A stretch of 64,000 nt of DNA from Tichowtungia aerotolerans (GTDB lineage Bacteria > Verrucomicrobiota > Kiritimatiellia > Kiritimatiellales > Tichowtungiaceae): contig NZ_CP047593.1 of the NCBI RefSeq assembly GCF_009905215.1, forward strand, positions 310,001-374,000, written 5' to 3'. The notes below the pieces were generated by a model that was not told the origin of the DNA, searched no databases, and saw only the letters and a list, made by a program, of their open reading frames with translations. Made by a program: the position numbers and the translations under genes. Positions 1-11,781 of the stretch are shown here, piece by piece. The first letter of the stretch is position 1, and every line of letters starts with the position of its first letter.

Positions 1-2
1 GC

Positions 3-1448
3 ACCCCAGATAAAGATCCACTGGTTTTCAACCGTCCGGAGGTGGCAAACAACGCGCTGAAAACCCTTCTGCAACCGCAAATCAACAAGCAAATCGGCAG
101 GAAGCCGATCATGACGTTTGAAGACGCCCTGGACGAAGCGATTGAAAAAAGCACTTCCCTGAAAACCGCCCGTCTGGAATTGAAAAGCATGATTGAAAAC
201 GTCAATCGCGCCCAATATCAGTACATTCCCGCGTTTTCCATCGAAGTCGATCCGGCCTATACAGAGCGCACCTACGAAACCACCTCTACCAGGGAGAAAA
301 ACGGACTGGAATGGAAAGGTAATGCCACTTTAAAACAGCACCTTCCCTCCAATATTGATATTACCGGCAGAGTTCAGAAAAGTTATAATGACAACGGATA
401 TGAGGTGGAAACCCTGAGTCTGGTCATTGAAAAAGAAATGCTCCGTCCGGATCCGATCAGCCGTACACAGAGCCTTGCGCGACTTCAGCTGGATCTTGAA
501 CACATCTCTGAAGAGCAAACCCGTCGCAATTTTATCTATGAGTTCAAATCCGCCTACTACGCCTATCTGAGGGAATGGCTGGTCTACCTGAATACCCGTC
601 TCAAATTTCAGGACAACCGCCGCCTGAACGATGAAAGTCAGCGAAAATACGATGCGGGGATTATTGCCCAGTATCAGCTGCTCGACTACGACCGCGACTT
701 CACCGAGTCCGAACTGGCTCTGGCCTCCGATGAACGCAGCTGGAAAACCGCCCGCAACCGCCTTCTCACCCTGCTGCATCGCCCTCTGAATGATTCGATT
801 CAGTTTCGACCGTTGGAAGATGCGCCCACCGGCATGGAATGGGATGCGGCGGCCATGCTTGATGTCGCCATGCACAGCTCGCTGGATGTGGCACGCTTCA
901 ACACAGCGCTTTTAAGCAGCGAAATCAACGCCGACTACTACCGGCGCCATCTGCGCCCGTCTGTTTCCGTATTCGCAAGCGGAAGCCGGGAAAACTCTGA
1001 TCTGGCGAGCACGACAGACCGGGAAGAAACCATGTGGTCAACCGGCCTGAAAGTGATCATGCCGCTGTTCCAGTCCCGCTTTATCGACCGCTCCCAGGTC
1101 CGCACCCAGCAGAACAACATCGACATCAACACCCTCGAACTGGAAGAACGCTTCCGCTATTACCAGCGACAGGTGGCGGATGACCTGCTGCAGCTGCGCG
1201 ACCTTCACCAGCGCTACGAACTCTCTAAAAAGCAGTTCCGCATCGCTTTCGCCGATTATGAGCTCGGAAAGCTGCGGTTTGAAAACGGAACCATCGGCTC
1301 ATGGGATATGATCCGCAACAAAAATAATTTCTTCCGCGCCAACGAAACCTGTATCCAGCTGCAATACCAGCTGCTGCTTCAAATCGCCAAACTGGAGCGT
1401 GACTATCCAACCAAACCAGCCGAACCGGGAGATTCAGAAAATGAGTGA
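3..1448 (+). CDS. TolC-type outer-membrane efflux channel, 5' truncated
   Basis: The reading frame is open from the left edge (codon at position 3), so the start and signal peptide lie outside the window; the GTG at 42 is internal. The visible 481 residues match the outer-membrane efflux protein family, which forms the channel through which tripartite pumps expel substrate. Two OEP-type helical repeats are visible: one begins near 'MTFEDALDEAIEKS' and the second near 'SSLDVARFNTALLSS', each followed by a strand rich in alternating hydrophobics. It overlaps the next gene (an ABC ATPase) by 8 bp, so channel, ATPase, adaptors and permease are probably one operon. The substrate cannot be read from the sequence. 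Confidence 0.88.
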   Translation, partial: TPDKDPLVFNRPEVANNALKTLLQPQINKQIGRKPIMTFEDALDEAIEKSTSLKTARLELKSMIENVNRAQYQYIPAFSIEVDPAYTERTYETTSTREKNGLEWKGNATLKQHLPSNIDITGRVQKSYNDNGYEVETLSLVIEKEMLRPDPISRTQSLARLQLDLEHISEEQTRRNFIYEFKSAYYAYLREWLVYLNTRLKFQDNRRLNDESQRKYDAGIIAQYQLLDYDRDFTESELALASDERSWKTARNRLLTLLHRPLNDSIQFRPLEDAPTGMEWDAAAMLDVAMHSSLDVARFNTALLSSEINADYYRRHLRPSVSVFASGSRENSDLASTTDREETMWSTGLKVIMPLFQSRFIDRSQVRTQQNNIDINTLELEERFRYYQRQVADDLLQLRDLHQRYELSKKQFRIAFADYELGKLRFENGTIGSWDMIRNKNNFFRANETCIQLQYQLLLQIAKLERDYPTKPAEPGDSENE

Positions 1449-2124
1449 TTCTCTGGTTCAGGTGATTGATCTCGAAAAAGCCTATTATCTGGGCGACGAG
1501 GAAATTCTGGTGCTCAAAAAGGTGAACCTGGATGTCATGCGCGGCGATTTCATGTCGATCATGGGCACATCGGGATCGGGCAAATCGACACTCATGAATA
1601 TTATCGGATTTCTCGACCGCCCGACCCGCGGAACCTACCTGCTGAAAGGGCGGGACGTCACCGACCTGACGGACGACGAGGAGGCTCACATCCGTAACCG
1701 CGAAATCGGCTTTGTCTATCAGAACTTCAATCTGCTGCCGCGCTGCAGTGCCTATGAAAATGTGGCTCTGCCCCTCTTTTACCGCGAAAAATCATCGGAT
1801 GAGCATGATCAGGTGATGCACGCACTCGAGATTGTCGGACTGGCCGACCGCGCCCGCCACAAGCCGAACGAAATGTCCGGAGGGCAGCGCCAGCGGGTGG
1901 CGATCGCCCGTGCACTGGTCACCAGACCGGCGATCCTCCTGGCGGACGAACCGACCGGCGCACTCGACACACGCACCAGCGCCGAAATCATGGAGCTGTT
2001 CGCCCGGCTGCATCAGGACGGCTGCACGATCATTGTTGTCACTCACGAGCCCGAAGTCGCAGAAAAAACCAGACGCATCATCCATATCCGTGACGGGAAA
2101 ATTGAAACCGGATCCTACCAATGA
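1441..2124 (+). CDS. MacB/LolD-type ABC transporter ATP-binding protein
   Basis: A 227-residue ATPase that drives the permease encoded at 3389. It shows Walker A GTSGSGKST (residues 42-50), the Q-loop region 'FVYQNFNLLP' (91-100), signature SGGQRQR (146-152), Walker B ILLADEP (165-171) and the switch histidine in VTHEP (H202). The sequence is typical of the MacB/LolD/FtsE subfamily. ATG 1441 was preferred to a GTG at 1399 because the homology begins there, a GGGAGA-like ribosome site lies about 8 bases upstream, and it gives a short overlap with the previous gene. It ends in a 4-bp ATGA overlap with the adaptor gene. Confidence 0.93.
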   Translation: MSDSLVQVIDLEKAYYLGDEEILVLKKVNLDVMRGDFMSIMGTSGSGKSTLMNIIGFLDRPTRGTYLLKGRDVTDLTDDEEAHIRNREIGFVYQNFNLLPRCSAYENVALPLFYREKSSDEHDQVMHALEIVGLADRARHKPNEMSGGQRQRVAIARALVTRPAILLADEPTGALDTRTSAEIMELFARLHQDGCTIIVVTHEPEVAEKTRRIIHIRDGKIETGSYQ

Positions 2125-3392
2125 AAAAAACCACCTCGAAAAAACTTTTGATTGCGCAGGGCGTCGCGGTGCTGGGAATCATCGCGACTCTGCGCTACGC
2201 CGACCGGTCGCGAACCGTCTACACCCTCACCACGGTGCAAGCTCTTCCGCGCGATATCACCGTAACCGTGAACGCCAGCGGGGATCTTGAATCGGAAGGC
2301 GCCGTCAATATTTCTGCACCGGACATCAAATACACGAAAAAAATCACCTTCCTCCTGCCGGAAGGCACCATTGTGAAAGAAGGCGATATCGTTGCCGTCT
2401 TCGACACAATCCAGCTTGAAGAACGGCTCGAAAGCCTGCTGCGCGCCGGACTTTACGCCCGGCTTCAGGACACAGAAATTGCGCGCACCATTGCCGTCGA
2501 CGACTGCAAAGCCAACCTGGCCAGCAAACAGGAAAACGAGAATATCGCCCGGCTGACCTACGAAACCATGGCCTACGCCCCTAAACTCGAGCAGCAGAAA
2601 TCGGAAATCCAGCTCAATCAGGCCGTTGCCAACGTCAAACTGGCCGAAAACCGCCTGAAGCAGGAAGAGCAGAAATGGGAGCTCAAACTGCGGCAGGTTC
2701 ATGAGCTGATTGAACACAACGAAAAAGAAGTCGAAGAAACTCGAGCCTCCATTGACGCACTGACCATCCGCGCACCCTGCGAAGGATTGGTTGTCTATCC
2801 TAAAACCCGCGTTATGGGCACGGAACGAAAAGTGCAGCTTGGCGATACGCTCTATAAAGACCAGCGTTTTATGATTCTTCCGAACCTGTTCAAAATGACC
2901 GCGCAGGTTGAAGTGGCTGAAGAAGATATTCGGCGCATTCGTATCGGTCAATTCGCTCAAATCTATCTGGAAGCATTTAAAGATGCCGTATTCACCGGAG
3001 AAATCTACCGCATTGACCGACTGGCCCATGTGAAGGAAAACAATCCGTTCATTAAAGTGTTCACCGTGGGTATCCGCATCAATGAGCAAGATCTCGATCG
3101 GCTGCGCCCCGGCATGAACGCCCGTGTCATTATCGATGCCGACACATACATGCAGGCAACCGCCCTGCCGCTCAACACAATCTACACCGATGCAGACGGC
3201 GACTGGATTTTTGTTCAGGGCGAAGAAGGTCCTCAGAAAATCCGGATTGATCTGGCGGATGCAAGTGAAGAATGGGCTGTACTTTCCGAAGACGTAGCAG
3301 AGCCGGTTATTCTGCTGAACCGGTCCTTTAAGGATTGGCTGAATGACTCTCAGCACGATACCGCCGTTGTACGCTGGGAGGCCGCTCCGTGA
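2121..3392 (+). CDS. HlyD/MacA-family membrane fusion protein (first adaptor)
   Basis: A 423-residue periplasmic adaptor linking an inner-membrane MacB-like permease to the TolC-like channel. It has an N-terminal membrane anchor (about 9-26), the first half of a lipoyl-like hairpin ('GDLESEGAVNISAPD', about 54-68), a long charged alpha-helical hairpin (about 95-210), the second lipoyl half ('IRAPCEGLVVYPKTRV') and a C-terminal beta-barrel region. It starts in ATGA overlap with the ATPase gene and ends in GTGA overlap with the permease gene. A second adaptor of similar size lies on the other side of the permease, which is unusual for this class. Confidence 0.88.
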   Translation: MKKTTSKKLLIAQGVAVLGIIATLRYADRSRTVYTLTTVQALPRDITVTVNASGDLESEGAVNISAPDIKYTKKITFLLPEGTIVKEGDIVAVFDTIQLEERLESLLRAGLYARLQDTEIARTIAVDDCKANLASKQENENIARLTYETMAYAPKLEQQKSEIQLNQAVANVKLAENRLKQEEQKWELKLRQVHELIEHNEKEVEETRASIDALTIRAPCEGLVVYPKTRVMGTERKVQLGDTLYKDQRFMILPNLFKMTAQVEVAEEDIRRIRIGQFAQIYLEAFKDAVFTGEIYRIDRLAHVKENNPFIKVFTVGIRINEQDLDRLRPGMNARVIIDADTYMQATALPLNTIYTDADGDWIFVQGEEGPQKIRIDLADASEEWAVLSEDVAEPVILLNRSFKDWLNDSQHDTAVVRWEAAP

Positions 3393-4594
3393 GGCTGCGT
3401 TTCATCAAATATCTGGGCGTCTCCCGCAAAACACTGCTGGAGCATAAAATGCGCTCGTTCCTCACCATCCTCGGAATCATTTTCGGGGTGGCCGCCGTAA
3501 TTGCCATGACAGCTATTGGCGAAGGCGCAAAGGAAGAAGCGCTCAAAAGCATCCAGCAGATGGGCATTCAGAATGTTTTTGTCAACGATATCGCCCACAT
3601 CCGAACCAGCGCCCACTCCAAAGGCCGCTATGTCACCGACGGCATCCTCCCCTCCGATATTGCTTTTGCAAAAAAACTGCTGCCTGGCGTCGACCAGACC
3701 GCATCCGTAAAGCAAAAGGAATTTTTCATTCAGACAGGAACCTTCCAGTCGACGATGCCGATCAAAGGAGTTTCGCTGTCCTATCTGGATGTGATGGAGC
3801 TGTCTGCCTCAGACGGACGTCTCTTTGTCCGCACGGATTACGACCTGAACAAAAAAGTGTGCCTGCTCGGACCGGAAGCGGCGGCGCGGCTGTTCAGCCG
3901 GTCGCGGGCCGTCGGCAGCCAGGTTCGCTTCAATGGGGAATCATTCGCTGTCGTCGGCGTTCTTGCGGATCGTCCCGGGGTTGCATCTGATATTCTGGTG
4001 CCCGGACACGCTCCTTTTCTTTACGAAAAAACCATTTCGTTCGAATCGCCTATCACCACGGCCATCTTCCATTTTCGCGACACCGGGGCCATTCAGGTTT
4101 CGTCCCAGCTGCTTGGCGACCTGTTTAAACGTCGCCACTCTGAGCTCGACGACTTTGAGTTGGTTGTGCCCGAAGCGCTGCTCCGCCAGCAGGAACGCAC
4201 TCAGAATATTTTCAACAGCATCATGCTGCTGATCACCGCCATCTCCCTGCTGGTCGGCGGAATCGGAATCATGAATATCATGCTGGCGTCCGTTATGGAA
4301 CGCACCAAGGAAATCGGTATTCGGCGCGGAATGGGCGCCACCCAGTCCGACATTCAGCATCAGTTCCTCGCGGAGGCCGTCGTACTGACATCTGCCGGCG
4401 GCGTCATCGGCATTCTGGTCGGAGTCATCCTCACCAAAATCATCGCCGCCTCCACCGGCTGGCAAACCCATATCCCGATCTCCGCCATCGTCATCGCTTT
4501 CTCTTTTTCCGTCCTGATCGGCGTCCTCTTCGGCTACTACCCGGCCCGGAACGCCAGCGAACTCAACCCCATTGATGCCCTGCGCTATGAATAA
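3389..4594 (+). CDS. MacB-like ABC transporter permease (FtsX family)
   Basis: A 401-residue inner-membrane permease with the MacB layout: a cytoplasmic start, TM1 at about 22-42 ('FLTILGIIFGVAAVIAMTAI'), a large MacB-type periplasmic domain, then three C-terminal membrane segments beginning near 'LLITAISLLVGGIGIMNIML'. The conserved FtsX features 'MNIMLASVMERTKEIGIRR' and the C-terminal 'YYPARNASELNPIDALRYE' are present. GTG at 3389 overlaps the stop of the adaptor gene. The ATPase is a separate upstream gene, as in split MacB-type transporters. MacB-type pumps export macrolides, lipopeptides, toxins or lipoproteins by mechanotransmission; the substrate here is unknown. Confidence 0.92.
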   Translation: MRLRFIKYLGVSRKTLLEHKMRSFLTILGIIFGVAAVIAMTAIGEGAKEEALKSIQQMGIQNVFVNDIAHIRTSAHSKGRYVTDGILPSDIAFAKKLLPGVDQTASVKQKEFFIQTGTFQSTMPIKGVSLSYLDVMELSASDGRLFVRTDYDLNKKVCLLGPEAAARLFSRSRAVGSQVRFNGESFAVVGVLADRPGVASDILVPGHAPFLYEKTISFESPITTAIFHFRDTGAIQVSSQLLGDLFKRRHSELDDFELVVPEALLRQQERTQNIFNSIMLLITAISLLVGGIGIMNIMLASVMERTKEIGIRRGMGATQSDIQHQFLAEAVVLTSAGGVIGILVGVILTKIIAASTGWQTHIPISAIVIAFSFSVLIGVLFGYYPARNASELNPIDALRYE

Positions 4595-5807
4595 GAAAAA
4601 AGCCATCTGGACGATCATCGGTCTGCTGGTCATCGGCGGCATCTTCGTCGCGCTGCGCACCCGCGAAACTGTCCGCAGCGAAGTGCTGCTGCCGATTGAA
4701 CGTGCCCCGTTTATTGAAACCGTCGAAACCCGGGGAGAAGTGGACGCACTTTTCTATGAAGAGCTTCGCGCACCGGGCGGCCGCTACAGCAAACAGCTGA
4801 TCTACCTCTGTCCGGAAGGATCTGAAGTCAGCCCCGGCGATCTCGTCGCTGAATTTGATACCGCTGAACTGCTGCAGAATATTGATGAGCTGCGCGAAAA
4901 AGAAGCGGAAGAAAAACAGGCCCGACTCGATACAGAGCTCACCGCAGACACGGCTATTTTCTCCCAGCAGGTTATTCTCGAACGTTCCAATGAAGAGCTG
5001 AACATTGCTGAAGTCCGGAAAATCAGCATGCAGTACGAAGCGGACAAGCGGCGGTCAATCGCAGTCTCTGAGTTCAACAACGTCCGGCGCTCCGTGCAGG
5101 CTGCCGAAAAAAAGCTCAAACAGCTGCAGTTTGATAAGAAGGAAAAGCTTCGGCGGGTCGACCAGCGCATTGAACGTATCCAGCGCCAGATTTCCAACGT
5201 TGAAAAACAGCTGGAACAATACCGTTTCACGGCGGAGCGCGAATCGCTCGTTGTCTATCCGGTCACCTACATTTCCGGACTTTGGAAAAAAGCGGAAGAA
5301 GGTGATACGCTGTCGCAAAACCGCGAATTCGCACGCCTGCCGGAGTTTTCATCCAAAATCATTCGCGTCTACCTCGAAGAACAGTGGGTCAATAAAATCA
5401 AAGAGCAAGGCGCGGTAACCTTCACGCCGATCTCCTACCCGGAAACGCTGTATCACGGAAACATTCTCTCCATTTCCACACTCGCCACCGAAGGCCACTA
5501 TCGGCAGTATAAAAAATTCTTTGAAGTCATCGTGGAAATCGACAGCAGCGATGCCGAAGCCTTCGCCCGCCTCAAGCCCGGCATGGTCTGCAACCTGCAG
5601 TTTCTAATCCGCAACTGGGGAGAAGCCGTTGCCATTCCAAAAGATTATATTCGAATCTCTCAGGACGGCGTCCCTCTGGCAACCATTCGCGAAGACGACG
5701 GAGGCGATCGCCTGCTTCCGCTTGACGGCACGGCAGAAACCGCCGACTACTATTTGCTCACCAACCGGTCACCGGAACACCTTACACTGGTCTACAAGGA
5801 GCTTTAA
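4587..5807 (+). CDS. HlyD/MacA-family membrane fusion protein (second adaptor)
   Basis: A 406-residue adaptor with a short cytoplasmic tail, one membrane anchor ('WTIIGLLVIGGIFVALRT', about 7-24), lipoyl-like halves ('EELRAPGGRYSKQL' and 'ESLVVYPVTYISG'), a long coiled-coil hairpin between them and a C-terminal barrel. ATG 4587 was chosen over TTG 4572 because it overlaps the permease stop by 8 bp and begins the basic tail MNKKKA. It resembles the adaptor at 2121 in architecture but is clearly diverged. A near-perfect copy of the dispersed palindrome (5272-5288) lies inside the gene. It may form a hetero-oligomeric adaptor with the first protein, or serve a different cargo. Confidence 0.85.
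   Translation: MNKKKAIWTIIGLLVIGGIFVALRTRETVRSEVLLPIERAPFIETVETRGEVDALFYEELRAPGGRYSKQLIYLCPEGSEVSPGDLVAEFDTAELLQNIDELREKEAEEKQARLDTELTADTAIFSQQVILERSNEELNIAEVRKISMQYEADKRRSIAVSEFNNVRRSVQAAEKKLKQLQFDKKEKLRRVDQRIERIQRQISNVEKQLEQYRFTAERESLVVYPVTYISGLWKKAEEGDTLSQNREFARLPEFSSKIIRVYLEEQWVNKIKEQGAVTFTPISYPETLYHGNILSISTLATEGHYRQYKKFFEVIVEIDSSDAEAFARLKPGMVCNLQFLIRNWGEAVAIPKDYIRISQDGVPLATIREDDGGDRLLPLDGTAETADYYLLTNRSPEHLTLVYKEL
5272..5288. repeat. Dispersed palindrome, near-perfect copy
   Basis: TTTCCGG-ACT-TTGGAAA: the right arm is perfect and the left arm matches 5 of 7 positions of the consensus TTTCCAANNNTTGGAAA found throughout this window. It lies within the second adaptor gene. Confidence 0.5.
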
Positions 5808-5810
5808 CCC

Positions 5811-6845
5811 ATGCGCTGTCTTCCTGCCATCCTGATCCTTGCCCTGACCGGCTCCGTGCAGGCAATCACCCGCTATGCGGCACCGGACGGAACCGGACAA
5901 CCTCCATACACCACTCCGGAAACCGCGGCATCGGTTCTGCAGGATGTCGCCGACATCTGCGAACCGGGAGATGAAATCCTCGCCGCGCCCGGCATCTACA
6001 CCAACGGCAGTAAATGCGTCAGCGGCACACTCACCAACCGCGTTGCCCTGCCCGACGGCGTCACCCTCCGCAGCATCAATGGACCGGAAACCACCATGAT
6101 CGAAGGAATCCGGCCCGCTTCCAGCAACGCTGTTCGCTGTGTTTATCTCGGCCGAAAAGCACGACTGATCGGCTTCACTCTGCGCAACGGCGGAACGCGC
6201 GGGTACCTGCAGGACGGCTATTCCGGCCAATCCGGCGGCGGCGCATTCTGCGAAGAAGGCGCTGAATTGGAAAACTGCATTCTGATCGATAACGATGCCC
6301 ACAACTACGGCGGTGGACTCTATGGCGGCATTGCCCGCAACTGCATCATTGCCAACAACGATGCCCTGCGCGGCGGCGGCGCGGCACTGGTCGAACTGCA
6401 TAACTGCCTCATCATCGGCAATCGGGTCAGCCACCTGGGTGCCGGAGCCTACCGCAGCAAACTTTTCAACTGCACCGTCCGGCTGAACACATCCAATTAC
6501 AGTGGCGGCGGTGTGTATGAAACAGATGCCACCGATTCCATCGTTCTCGAAAACTCGGTGAAATGGATCAATACCAACCACTGCTGGGGTGTATTTACGC
6601 GAACCTGCACAATTCCTTTGCCCGATCGCGGAGAAAACAATCTGACCGACCTTACCGAAGCAACCGGACTAGGCGTCGACCTCAGTCTGCTGCCCTCCAT
6701 CCCGGACAACGTTAAAACCAACTCCCCGGCCAAAAGCCGCAATAAGATGGATCGAAAAAAAGCCGCCCTCGGACTGGACGATTCCAAACCCACAGGGAAA
6801 TCAAAAAAGACCGGTCACAGGCAATCCCCTCTTTCAGCCGAATAA
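5811..6845 (+). CDS. Secreted right-handed beta-helix repeat protein
   Basis: A 344-residue exported protein starting 3 bases after the second adaptor gene, so probably the last gene of the efflux operon. A signal peptide is clear (residues 1-18, cleavage after 'TGSVQA'). The body has short repeating turns rich in Gly, Asn and Cys, such as 'LENCILIDNDAHNYGGGLYGG', 'ARNCIIANNDALRGGGAALV' and 'LHNCLIIGNRVSHLGAGAY', the pattern of right-handed parallel beta-helix proteins (polymorphic outer-membrane repeat/pectate-lyase-like folds). The C-terminal 30 residues are basic and probably disordered. No catalytic residues are recognised. It could be a surface or extracellular cargo of the pump; that is inference from position only. 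Confidence 0.75.
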   Translation: MRCLPAILILALTGSVQAITRYAAPDGTGQPPYTTPETAASVLQDVADICEPGDEILAAPGIYTNGSKCVSGTLTNRVALPDGVTLRSINGPETTMIEGIRPASSNAVRCVYLGRKARLIGFTLRNGGTRGYLQDGYSGQSGGGAFCEEGAELENCILIDNDAHNYGGGLYGGIARNCIIANNDALRGGGAALVELHNCLIIGNRVSHLGAGAYRSKLFNCTVRLNTSNYSGGGVYETDATDSIVLENSVKWINTNHCWGVFTRTCTIPLPDRGENNLTDLTEATGLGVDLSLLPSIPDNVKTNSPAKSRNKMDRKKAALGLDDSKPTGKSKKTGHRQSPLSAE

Positions 6846-6850
6846 GCGGA

Positions 6851-6858
6851 GATCGCGC
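6851..6858. repeat. Target-site duplication, left copy
   Basis: The 8-mer GATCGCGC directly abuts the left end of the insertion sequence and is repeated exactly at 8301-8308. Eight-bp duplications are normal for IS256-family transposition. The duplication starts 5 bases after the stop codon of the beta-helix gene, so that gene was not interrupted. Confidence 0.85.
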
Positions 6859-6901
6859 GATAGCGTATTAAATCTTTCGCACATTTGAATTGGGGTTCTC
6901 C
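6859..6901. repeat. IS256-type left terminal inverted repeat
   Basis: The left end begins GATAGCGTATTAAATC and pairs with the reverse complement of 8258-8300. The inner part (GGGGTTCTCC against GGAGTTCTCC) extends the match to 43 bp. Confidence 0.88.
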
Positions 6902-6947
6902 CGGCTGGTAAAACCAGCCGTGTGTCAGCAAACACAAGGAGAACCAA

Positions 6948-8165
6948 ATGGATAGAGACCAAAAGACGACGGAAGATACCACGAAAAAGATCATCGAAAT
7001 TGACGACTCGGCTGTGCGGGGACATCTGCAGGAGCTGGTGAGAGGCTCCGTTGAGGAGACGCTCAACGGCCTGCTGGATGCCGAAGCGGATACCCTGTGC
7101 GGAGCAAAACGCTATGAGCGAAGCCCGGATCGGGTGGATTCTCGTGCGGGCCATTACGAGCGTGGACTGGAGACACAAGCCGGCAGTGTGAAGCTCAAAG
7201 TACCCAAGCTTCGCAGCATTCCCTTTGAGACACAGATCATTGAACGCTATCGTCGTCGTGAAAGCTCCGTCGAAGAAGCGTTGATGGAGATGTATCTGGC
7301 CGGGGTGTCGGTTCGCCGTGTTGAAGATATTACGCAGGCACTGTGGGGCACGCGAGTCAGCCCGGGAACGGTCAGTAACCTGAACCAAAAAGTTTATGAA
7401 CGCATCGAGAAGTGGCGGACACGCCCGATTGATGGCGAGTATCCGTACGTCTATCTCGACGGGATCTGCCTGAAGCGCAGCTGGGGCGGCGAAGTGAAGA
7501 ACGTATCGGTTCTGGTCGCTATTGGAGTCAATGCGGAAGGCTATCGAGAGATTCTTGGTGCCGCCGAAGGCGAGAAGGAAGACAAGGCCGGATGGCAAGC
7601 ATTCTTGCGCGATCTGAAGGAGCGGGGGCTCAAAGGGGTTCGCTTGATCGTCAGCGATAAATGCCTTGGGTTGGTGGAATCGGTCGCCGAGGTTTATCCA
7701 TCCGCCGACTGGCAACGTTGCGTGGTTCACTGGTACCGCAACATCTTCCAGAATGTACCGCGCCAGAAAGTCAAAGCAGTCGCTGCCATGCTCAAAGCAA
7801 TTCATGCCCAGGAAGACCGCGAAGCGGCCTTGGAAAAGGCTCAGGCAGTCGTAGAAAAGCTAAAAGGCATGAAGCTGAACAAAGCGGCCGATCACGTGCA
7901 ACGAACCGTAGACGAAACACTGAGCTATATGAGCTATCCCGAGGAGCATTGGCGGCGCATCCGCACCAACAATCCGTTGGAGCGGATTATGCGCGAGATC
8001 CGGCGACGTACCCGCGTAGTCGGCAGCTTTCCTGACGGACAGTCCGCGCTGATGCTGGTCGCAGCTCGTCTACGCCACATCGCAGGCACCAAATGGGGGA
8101 CGCGCCGCTACCTGAACATGACCCGACTCTACGAACTGGAACAACTCAAGAAGAATGCCGCATAG
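6948..8165 (+). CDS. IS256-family (mutator-type) transposase
   Basis: A 405-residue DDE transposase of the Transposase_mut family, at the usual family length. The catalytic triad is visible: D171 in 'YVYLDGICLKR', D237 in 'LIVSDKCLGL' and E345 in 'NNPLERIMREIRRRTRVVG'. The family signature 'DWQRCVVHWYRN' (254-265) lies between the second and third acidic residues. A Shine-Dalgarno-like AAGGAGAA sits just before the ATG. It is the only gene of the element and would cut and join its 43-bp ends. Confidence 0.97.
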   Translation: MDRDQKTTEDTTKKIIEIDDSAVRGHLQELVRGSVEETLNGLLDAEADTLCGAKRYERSPDRVDSRAGHYERGLETQAGSVKLKVPKLRSIPFETQIIERYRRRESSVEEALMEMYLAGVSVRRVEDITQALWGTRVSPGTVSNLNQKVYERIEKWRTRPIDGEYPYVYLDGICLKRSWGGEVKNVSVLVAIGVNAEGYREILGAAEGEKEDKAGWQAFLRDLKERGLKGVRLIVSDKCLGLVESVAEVYPSADWQRCVVHWYRNIFQNVPRQKVKAVAAMLKAIHAQEDREAALEKAQAVVEKLKGMKLNKAADHVQRTVDETLSYMSYPEEHWRRIRTNNPLERIMREIRRRTRVVGSFPDGQSALMLVAARLRHIAGTKWGTRRYLNMTRLYELEQLKKNAA

Positions 8166-8257
8166 GCGGCCTCGGGCTTCGACCCAACTCCGACGAGTTA
8201 TATGACCCATTCTCGTTGGCCCGAAGCCCAGAGGCCGCCCCGAACAACAGAATTTAT

Positions 8258-8300
8258 GGAGAACTCCAAAACGAAAGTGCGAAAGATTCTGGACACTACC
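8258..8300. repeat. IS256-type right terminal inverted repeat
   Basis: The reverse complement begins GGTAGTGTCCAGAATC and matches the left end at 32 of 43 positions. It is followed directly by the second copy of the 8-bp target duplication. Confidence 0.88.
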
Positions 8301-8308
8301 GATCGCGC
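8301..8308. repeat. Target-site duplication, right copy
   Basis: Exact GATCGCGC copy abutting the right end of the insertion sequence; the partner lies at 6851-6858. Confidence 0.85.
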
Positions 8309-8373
8309 CTGGCGTTCCCGAGTATATCAATCCGTTTTCCGTCAATCCACTGCTGAGGGTGAGGCAAAAAAAG

Positions 8374-8407
8374 AGGCCCGTTGGTTCCATGTGGAACCGA
8401 CGGGCCT
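8374..8407 (-). terminator. Second rRNA operon terminator
   Basis: A 15-bp stem (AGGCCCGTTGGTTCC paired with GGAACCGACGGGCCT, one wobble) closes a 4-base loop. Read on the minus strand it is followed by a run of seven T. It backs up the terminator at 8418-8449. Confidence 0.85.
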
Positions 8408-8417
8408 GAAAAAGGCG

Positions 8418-8449
8418 AAGGCCCTGCTCGTCGAAACGAACAGGGCCTT
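8418..8449 (-). terminator. First rRNA operon terminator
   Basis: A 14-bp stem (AAGGCCCTGCTCGT paired with ACGAACAGGGCCTT, one wobble) with a CGAA loop lies just beyond the 3' end of 5S. On the minus strand it is followed by CGCCTTTTTC. Two strong tandem terminators are usual after rRNA operons. Confidence 0.87.
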
Positions 8450-8456
8450 CATAGAT

Positions 8457-8570
<114 letters not shown>

Positions 8571-8686
8571 AAGTGGTATCGATCGCTTTGCGATCGGGTT
8601 ATTGGTTATTTGTTTTTAGTTATCAGTCAGTAACAGAGTATTTACTGACAACCATTAACAGATAACTGTTAACCATGATTAAAAAT

Positions 8687-8722
8687 CAATTGCATAGATT
8701 AGGGGACTGCACAGCATGCGTG
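8687..8722 (-). other. 23S precursor processing stem, 3' arm
   Basis: AATTGCATAGATTAGGG (8688-8704) and AGCATGCGTG (8713-8722) are complementary to 11765-11781 and 11689-11698 on the other side of 23S. Pairing would loop out pre-23S as an RNase III-type processing stalk. The pairing is seen; the role follows from rRNA operons generally. Confidence 0.7.
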
Positions 8723-8736
8723 CTGTTAGAAAAGTA

Positions 8737-11670
<2,934 letters not shown>

Positions 11671-11688
11671 AGTCCACTAATGTAACGA

Positions 11689-11781
11689 CACGCATGCTAT
11701 ATCTTCAGTTTTCAGATCACAGTTCTCACTGTGAACCTCAACTATCTCTATATAGTTGCAGTTACCCTAATCTATGCAATT
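11689..11781 (-). other. 23S precursor processing stem, 5' arm, in the spacer
   Basis: The segments 11689-11698 and 11765-11781 are complementary to sequence beyond the 3' end of 23S (8687-8722), with an internal region in between. Together they form the long stem expected around pre-23S. Confidence 0.65.

Larger units (their letters stand above)
6859..8300 (+). mobile_element. Complete IS256-family insertion sequence (1442 bp)
   Basis: The element is bounded by 43-bp imperfect inverted repeats (6859-6901 and 8258-8300, 32 of 43 identical, with a perfect AATCTTTCGCAC block) and flanked by an exact 8-bp direct repeat (GATCGCGC). It contains one intact mutator-type transposase gene. Everything needed for activity appears intact, and the exact duplication suggests a fairly recent arrival. 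It sits between the end of the beta-helix gene and the terminators of the convergent rRNA operon, a place where insertion breaks no gene. Confidence 0.95.

Noticed and set aside
2115-3356. A 413-codon open frame antisense to the first adaptor gene
   Set aside because: The plus-strand adaptor has clear family features and overlaps both neighbours; the antisense product resembles nothing.
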